Shown: in pieces, positions 41,501 through 50,500 of the stretch
Numbering within the stretch: the first letter of the stretch is position 1
Layout of the letters: each line of letters starts with the position of its first letter
From: Zeugodacus cucurbitae
Taxonomy: Eukaryota; Arthropoda; Insecta; Diptera; Tephritidae
DNA: 64,000 bases
Reading direction: 5' to 3'
Assembly (NCBI RefSeq): GCF_028554725.1
Contig: NC_071668.1
Coordinates: 1,736,001-1,800,000, forward strand
Made by a program: the position numbers and the translations under genes
Notes under the pieces: model-generated
What the model was told of the DNA's origin: nothing
The model's input: only the letters and a program-made list of their open reading frames with translations
Databases searched by the model: none

Positions 41501-44500
41501 GCAAATCGACACAATTGGCTATTTGATGGCGAAACCCGTTATTGTTCTAACGCTCAGTATGGAGGTGAGCGAATGTACTCTTGAATATTTGAAAATAAAC
41601 ACACAATCACATAAAAATAGCTACTAAACTATTTAAGTTATGTGTGATTCGAAGTGCAACAAATTAAAAGCAACAAAATGCGCGGCCGACTCAATGCAAC
41701 TTGCAACACTTATCAGCAACAGGCGATTAACACCTGATTGAGCAGACCAAAACAAAAACACCACCAAATATAGTTGCTATTGCTGAAAGCATTACGAAGT
41801 AACAGAACAAAGCGGAGATAGTGACAATTGTGAATGAACGAAGGTAAATGTGAAGGTGAAGCAATGCAGTAAAAGACACCTGAGGAGAGAGAGCGTGAAA
41901 GAGAGATCAGTTTGTGGTTAATACGAAGCTAAGAGCAGCAAAGAGCGTATGTACAAAAATTAAGAGAATTTTCTGTAATATTTTTATTTTTCTCCAGCGC
42001 TGTTGTGCGCTCTCAGATCGTTGCTGATTGTTGGATCAGGTTTTTGTTCAGCTACAATATAACAGCGCTGCAGCTAATTAGCATGTTTGAATATTCCATA
42101 TAATACGATAATACAATGGTGATGGGATTCTTTCAATATTTTCTTATTTGTAAGGAAATACGTAAGCAAAGAAATCAATTTCTAACTGATAGAACTGCTA
42201 TGAAGATAAACGGGAGAAATTTACTATATAGTACGAGTATATAATGTAATATAGTAGTAGTAATTGAGAAAAGATATAAGTATATAAGGTATACAATTTT
42301 GAGCCGAAACCTTACCTAATGCAGACATGTAATTTTTGGGTATTAAACCCAACAAAAAGAATATTATAAGATAGTCTTTAAACATTTGCTAATGGAAAAG
42401 ATTATTTTCGAATTTTATTTTTAATGAATTTTATGAATTTCCGTTCGTAAGTACTTGTAAAGAGTGTTTTTTTAGAAATATGGTTTTCAAGAAGAAATAA
42501 ACCTTTATCAAGAATAAGATAAGGGTTTGCCATTATATTTTAAAAATGTTTCCAGCCGAGAGATCAAATTTTTTAACACTTTTTTTTAGTAGATTGGGAC
42601 CGAATGTCGGCAATAAACGTTGTTCCGAAGTTGTTCTCTGTTCATTATGAAATGTCAATCCATACTAAGTATAACTTCAGACAAAAATACCACCTCCGAA
42701 AAACGTATTGTCTCCACACCACCACACGTCTTAAAGAAACACCCTATATGTATATTAGAAATTAGTAATTTGTTGTTGAATCATGTGTTTATTTATAAAA
42801 CTATTGTAAATTTTATGACCACAAATTAAGTCTGAAAGATTGTTTGTCATTGTCACTGTCGTGATATGGAGGCAAGCGAAAACAAAGATATTAACGCAAC
42901 CGTGCAAAGTGAAGGTATCAAATGACCTCATCGCAGTCATAAAAAATCGCAAGAAGCTTGCAAATTGATGCAAATTAATGAAGACAATATATTTTACATA
43001 TTTATGCTCTGAAAGAATGCATTTACATCCGAGTTGTGGTATTAATATTAATTTAAGCAAAATCTTAGGACCAAGATAACGTTGAAAAATATTCTTTGGG
43101 TATTTGCATATTAATCAATTCCCTTATTCCCTATACTGTAAGCGGCCCGATAATATTCCTCGATTAGAAAGTACTCCAAGAAATTTCTATGACTGCAGTT
43201 TTTGGTGTCACGAAGATTTTGAGGCCCATCAATCTTAAATTGACTCATTTTTCACCATTTATGGCTAAACCGAGTTCTATTTAAGAGCAAATTTTGTTTT
43301 TATTTGCAAAAGCAAAGCAATTAATAACTTTTCGCTTAGTCAAACTCACTCAGCATTCCAGTAAGGTCATAATATTGAAAAATAGCGTTCAAAACTCCAT
43401 TTTTGGCAAACCATTCGCACAATATTTAGCCTCGTAATTAGCTTAACCCACTCATTTAGGTGTGTGCTTAAAAGGCTATACTAACTCGTAAGCGCTTGTG
43501 ATTTGCCACCATGTGGACTCGCTGTGATTTATGATTTCACTTGTTTGTGAAGCACTTTTCGCAAGTGTCTAAGAATTAGTTGAGCACGCTTATTTACCCC
43601 AATAACGGCACACCTCAAATGCTGTGTATATCATTATAAAGTTATTGACATTGTACATATGTACACACAACACATCACCATGTGTGAGTTAATAAAAACT
43701 ATGAAATTATGGTGAAAACAAGAGAAACTGCCGCTGGCTGCGCGAGTGAAATTGTTATTTGGTGGGCATGACAACAAATCTAGATGTGCTACTTAACCAG
43801 ATTATATGGGTGCGCAATGAAATAAGTACGCTGAAGTAAATTACCCTATTTGGAGATTTAAAAATTTTGTTACATATACATACATATAATCTAAATTCTT
43901 CTCTTTCCGACAACTACCAGTTTCTTAGTTCCAAAAACAGGCGTACATAATTCATTATGATTGATTAATTAGCTCATAAAGCTTACATTAATGTTAAGTA
44001 AGCGGTTGAGCACATAAGTACTCACATTTGTATCAATCATACACTAAATAAACTGAATGACAATAAAAAAGGTTCGTGAGTCAAATTTAACCCTTTGAAG
44101 ACTACTGACATACTAATGAGATATTTGTAGGTGATTGGCGTTGGAACCGTTTAGCCTGTTATAGCCGAATCGATTATAGCGCGCCACTCCTCTCTTTCCT
44201 TCGCAGTTCGGCGCCAGTTGGAGAGCCCAACTGTAACCAGGTCGCTCTCCACCTGGTCCCTCCAAAGGAGTGGAGGCCTTCCTCTTCCTCGGCTTCCTCC
44301 GGCGAGAACTGCATCCAACACTTTCAAAGCCGGAGTGTTTTCGTCCATTCGGACAACATGACCCAGCCAGCGTAGCCGCTGTCTTATTATTCGCTGAACT
44401 ACGTCAATATCCTCGTATAACACGTACAGCTCATCGTTCCATCGTCTGCGGTATTCGCCGTTGCGAATGTTCTGAGGACCTCGTCTGATGTTGACATCGT

Positions 44501-47500
44501 CCACGCTTCTGCACCATAAAGCAGGACAGGAATGATAAGCGACTTACAGAGTTTGATTTTGGTTCGTCGAGAGAGGACTTTCAGTTGCCTACTCAGTCCA
44601 AAGTAGCACCTGTTGGCAAGAGGACTGATATTGTTGGTATTGTTGATGCCGATTCCCAGTTATACGAAGTTCATGATGTAAATATACATATGTTGAACTA
44701 TACTAAAAAAATAAGACCAAAGAAGGCCGTATCTCCCATCTAGGAACAATGTAAAATATATATATAAGAAGACACATATGAAACCGTTAAACACTCTTCA
44801 AATTACAATCAATAGTTCTCTTTTATTTATTGTGGCCATGAAAGGGTTAAGCCAACATTTGTAGCACGATAATTTGATTTCCATTACAAAGACTTAAGCC
44901 GACGGGCAGCCAATGAGCCGGATTAGAGGTGTAGCCAAGACTTATTTAACGCTACACGGAAGAAAAATATGACAAATCTACACCAGCTTAAGTGTGGTAA
45001 GATCACATTACCGATATAGCCAGAGCCAAACAAACACTGAGAGTTCGAAGAACCATAATCACCTTCCTAACAGGTTCTCAAAGGTTCTTAAAATATATAT
45101 AGGATTAAGTAGGCACTCTGAAGACAAATACCAAAGATTACTCACAATAATTTGCCTTAAGCTTCTCAGAAATATTACAACAACACCCATACTATCGTAA
45201 ATAACTGTATTATTTTCGAAAATATTTATTTTTCCAGTGCATTTCACAGCCGCAGCTTTTTGCGTGTGGGCTACAAACGGTTTAAGCGTCAGCGGATTTC
45301 ACTATTTATTTTGTTAACAAATCTTCGCAGCAAATGAGTTGTTTTGCATGGCAGAGAATTGTGAAGAAAGACGAAGACAACAAAACGCAGCATCAACTTT
45401 GGGAGACATGTGCATATCTATAGCAAGCAATACAAATAAATATATACACAATCATAACAAACAACAACAACAGCTACTACGATTTCAAGTGCGGTAAACA
45501 AAATGTTTGTGTAGGCCGCCAACAAAGTCACGTTTCGGTAATGAAGTGTCCGTCCGCCATGTGTTCAAGCGACAAGGCGAATCGAGCGATCGCGCGGCGT
45601 CAATTGCGTGGTGTGACTTTCAATAAATTCACAGCCATAATCAAAGCGTTGAGCGCAATTAAAGTATTAAGATAGTGTGCTGAAATCGATACCGCAGTTG
45701 CTCAAGAGATGGCGCTAAGATTTTCAAATCAAGATATATTCAAGCGTTTAACCGGCTCAGCGTGTGTGGGTTGGAAATGGTTCGCGCGGCTCTTAATCGC
45801 CGCTGATTGCGATTGCGTTTTTGCATTTCGTCCGCTGGTTAGCTGGTTATGCGCTTCACAGATTTTGATTGAAAAATCAATTTAGCCAAAAAGCTTGTTG
45901 GCGTTTGCTAACTGAGCATGGAAAAAATACAGAAAATGGAAACAATAAAAAATTGGCTGTGATTGAACCGAGTGCAATTTGCGGTGTGTGTAAGGAAATT
46001 TTGCTGGTTTTTGCGCAAAAACTGGTTACTTGGTGGCCTCCATCTCATATCAGACTTCAAAGCTTTAGATTGAGAGCTAGGTTAGACTACAACTGACAAC
46101 TTGGAGGTGTTAATAAAGCGACCTCCAACATTCTACTAATTAATTGAGGGCTTAAGTGGCATCAGTTACCATTTCAGACATCACTTTCAGTATATCATTT
46201 GTAAAGCGTTTACTTTGAAAATGCTTCTGGATCTTTGAAATAAGCCCTTAACTAGTCACAACCGTACTAGTTCGTTACAACCGTAATTGTATAAATTTAG
46301 CACGAAATTGCATCACTTGTAGCATATATGTAAATTGTAAACGGCGCATCGCGAAATTGCACATTCAATTAAGCTTGCGAAAATACAACAAAAAAAAACT
46401 AAAATAAAAATGGCAAAAAATAAAAGAAAACAAGACTAACCGCATGCACATTGAATTGAAATGCATATGTAAGCACTCAAAAGCAAGTAAGAACGCGCTA
46501 AATTCAGGCGGAACCGAAGATTTTAGGCTTACTTATTTTATTATTGACAAAACATATTTTCAAACTTAAAGAGACCAGCAAATCTTACAAGATTTACGAG
46601 CTTGGCGATTTCTGGTATAATTATATATATTTTAGTCCATTCATGCATGATATAAAGATCTAAGTCTAAATCAATTTTCCAGCAAAATAAGCCAAATTAT
46701 ATTAGATAAGAACCGTTAGTTGCGCAAAAGCTTACTACAATTCCTCGTGTGGGTATAAAATTCTACAATAATAAAATCGCAAAAAATAAAAAAAGACAAA
46801 AGCGAAGAAGAAGACTAAGCGCATGCAAATTTATTTGTTGTACACATGTCAGTGCATAAATACATGCTGTATATGTAGAATGCTGTCAGTATGTCATTGT
46901 ACATATACGGCGCATAGCGTACGTTTTGCAAGCTCCACAGCCGAATGGAGATTCCAATCGGCACAATTGTATTACGCTAAATTTGAATGAACACAATCAA
47001 CTTTCTTTGTGAATTTCTATTATTCTATTATTGCGCTCAAGCAAAATCGCGCTGACCTGCAAATGTAAATCTGCCTTTGGGGACAGGGAAAACGCACAAA
47101 AAGTAAAGCGCAAAAACGATGTTGGAAGTGAAGAGCCAAACATTTGCAATTACTAACGGAATACCGAAGGCAAGCGCATTGCATAAAGCAAAAATTTGCT
47201 TCCAGTCAACGTAGGCTTAATAAAACGATCTTACTTCAGTTCAGAACTTAAGAATGCCGGACATGAGCTAGTAGACTAACAATAACAATGGTAAACTGCA
47301 CTGTGACCTTTGCACTTCGATGCTGGTTTAAGCGCGACCACTTGACTCGATGGACGGTTTGAAAGCGAAGGGAAATTTTAGTTGGCGAGTGTGGGAAGAG
47401 TTAGGAATAGCGGCTGGAGTTGAAGTCAGCGCGCGTTTTATTATATTCTCTCCCTCACAAAGCGACGACAACCTTTTTGTCATATTTTAGTGATCTCAAC

Positions 47501-50500
47501 AAAGAGGAAGTGAGGTGGAGTTTGAAGTTGAAAAAGTTAAAAGAAGTTAGAGAGAGAGAGAGCAGATGAAATCATATCTAAATGTAAAATAAATTATAAT
47601 TCATATTTCCCTCGCTTTGTCGTGAGTTTATAATGCGAAATATTTGAATTCTTGTTCATTTTTAGAATTCAATTTCGGCATTCAGATGTTTGCAGTTTTG
47701 CTGAAATTATTTTTTCACTTATTTCCATTGTATTTTAAATTAGATTCCATGTATGTTTGCGTGCGTTTCCTGCCTTCATTTATATAATACATATTCAATA
47801 TGATATTTACATTCAGATGTTATTAATTCAACTCGCATTTTTCAGCATTCGCGAATTATTTGCACATTCACATTTGTTAGTTATTCATGACTTTTGTTCT
47901 GTAGCAGTCTCTTTTAAATTATATTCGTAGCATATTTCAATTATATGTATGTATATATGTTCAGCAAGAAAGAGTTTTCGTGTAAAAATTATCTAAATTG
48001 AAAAAGCTTATCATAAAACCCAGAGAACTCAACAATAAGCACTTTTCTTTACTATAGTACAACACATCTTGTTAAACTAATTAAATTATTAATATAAATC
48101 TACCCTCGTACACTATCTCTAAAATTCCCCTTCAAAGACGAGGACGCATGTGACTCAGAGTCTGAAATGAAAAGTTGCTGTGGAAAATGCTTTCTTTTTA
48201 AACCGCACATACCTAAACGAAACTGTGTCAGCTAAGCTTTCTTAGCTAGTTTTCCAAGTTTCTTCAAAGAAGTGGAGCAAATTCAAGTTGTATGTATGTT
48301 CTAACCGCCTACGCCTATCTCCGAATCACCGAAGTGGGCGCGTCTCAAAAAATTTCCCTACAGGGCACGCACAACTACTAAGTATTTATTATTAGAAGTT
48401 TATGTCTACAATGGAATAGAAAAAATCCCACCTGTTCAAATTTGCTGAGGTGTGGTTCCATAATGAAGTAAACAATTTACGAATAATTTTCGCTTATCAG
48501 TCTAAATACTTTGGTGACATTCCCACAAGTGAGCACAGTCTACTTCCTGAGGTGACAATAGACGGAGCACTTTCTCGAAATGCGCAGTTTCCTTAATTTA
48601 ATTGTGTTTTTAATTTGCTGCGACAAATTGAATGCCGATGGCGGCTACATCGGCTTTGGTCCACAATTCAAAGCCACCACGGGTAAGTAGAATGAGTACT
48701 TAGGAACAAATAAATACCATTTACGTCTAACGCAGGCGAGATTTGGCCCAAACCCTACAAGCAAGTGGAGAGTAACAAGTATTATGCGGTGAATGCTTCG
48801 GATTTTCAATTTATCGTGAGTGCCGCTGAAAATTTTCTTGCTTGTGAACCCCAAATTGTTTTTATAATTTTTTATTTAACTTTCATTTTCTTAAGGCGGT
48901 GCATGAGAATTGTGCGCTCCTGCAGAGCGCCTTCAAACGTTATGCCAACATTATTGTCGCTGCGGCGAAGGGCTATAATCGTGCGCCGGCCACCGCCACC
49001 AGCGGTGTCATCCAGCAATTCCGCGTCAATCTGACACAGCCCTGCGAAGACCTGCCACATCTCGACATGGATGAGTCATGTGAGTGTATAAATAATGGAA
49101 ATATTTAGCGAAGCGCGGAGGCAGCAGGCGAGCACGAGCACGTCCTTCAAACACAAGCGCCACAAAACAGTACAATTAAGCAAACGAGCATTGCATTAAT
49201 CGCAACTCGTCCATCTTTTACACTCGTTGTGCCCTATCTTTTTAATTTATCTCACTGCCACTCTATAAAAATTGTCTTTTTTACTTTTCTTCTCATTTCT
49301 TTGCATAACTCTTTCGTATTTTCACACGCTTCAGATTACGTGCGCGGCGATGGTGTCGTCAGAGCCAACTCCATTTGGGGCATACTGCGTGGTCTGGAGA
49401 CACTCGCCCAACTGTTGGTGCCAATGCCGAATGGGCTGGTAAGTAAACAAGTGACAAATTCAAACCATTAACGTCACACAATTTTATGAAATAAATTACA
49501 TCCAATTTCACTTCCGCTTGCATCCCTACCCGACACTTCGGACAGCTACTTACGCGCAGCACAGAAATTTACGATCAGCCGCGCTTCAAGTACCGTGGCC
49601 TAATGTTGGATTCGGCAAGACATTTTGTGAGCAAGGCGAAAATATTGCAGCTCATCGAGGGGATGGCCTACAACAAACTCAATGTCTTCCACTGGCACAT
49701 GACGGATGACTCAGCGTTCCCGTACAGCTCAAGCACTTTTCCAGAGCTGTCAGCCAAGGGCGCTTATCGGCCGGAACTGACCTATTCCAAGGCCGATGTG
49801 AAGGAGGTGGTGGAGTTTGCACGCGAGCGAGGCATACGGGTTGTATCGGAATTGGATACGCCGGGTACAGAAAAGCATGAAGGAAATATCAGAAAAAATA
49901 CGAATAGAAAATTAACGATCTCATCATTGCAGCTCACACCGCTTCATGGGCGGCGTCACATCCCGAACTGCTAACGAAATGTGCAGGACAGTTCCTAGGA
50001 CAATTGGGACCGCTGAATCCAACAAAAGAATCAACTTTTAACTTTCTCTATAAACTATTCAGGTATTTATAAAAGCCTTTTAGTAAAATCTCCATAGCTC
50101 TGATACAAATTTACAATAATTTGCAGCGAAATCAAAACTCTCTTCCCCGACAAATACCTACACCTGGGCCTCGATGAAGTGGATTCGGCTTGTTGGGAGT
50201 CGAACGCCGACATACAGGCCTATCTGCAGGCGCATGGGTTGGACAATGGCGACTTATCATATTTGTATTTGGAGCGCTTCTCAGCGAACATCTCCGCAAT
50301 GGGTTGGAAGCAGATGGTGTGGCAGGAGGTTGTTAAAAGAACACGCTCATTCCAACAAATATTTGTATTATAATTTGCAATTTTTAAATTTCTTTACAGG
50401 GCATGACTGAAAACTCTTATATGGAGTGGCCTCTAGGCACAATCGCGCAAATATGGTTCGATTACAAGAACGTGGCGGCTACTCTCACGAAGCTGGGTCA

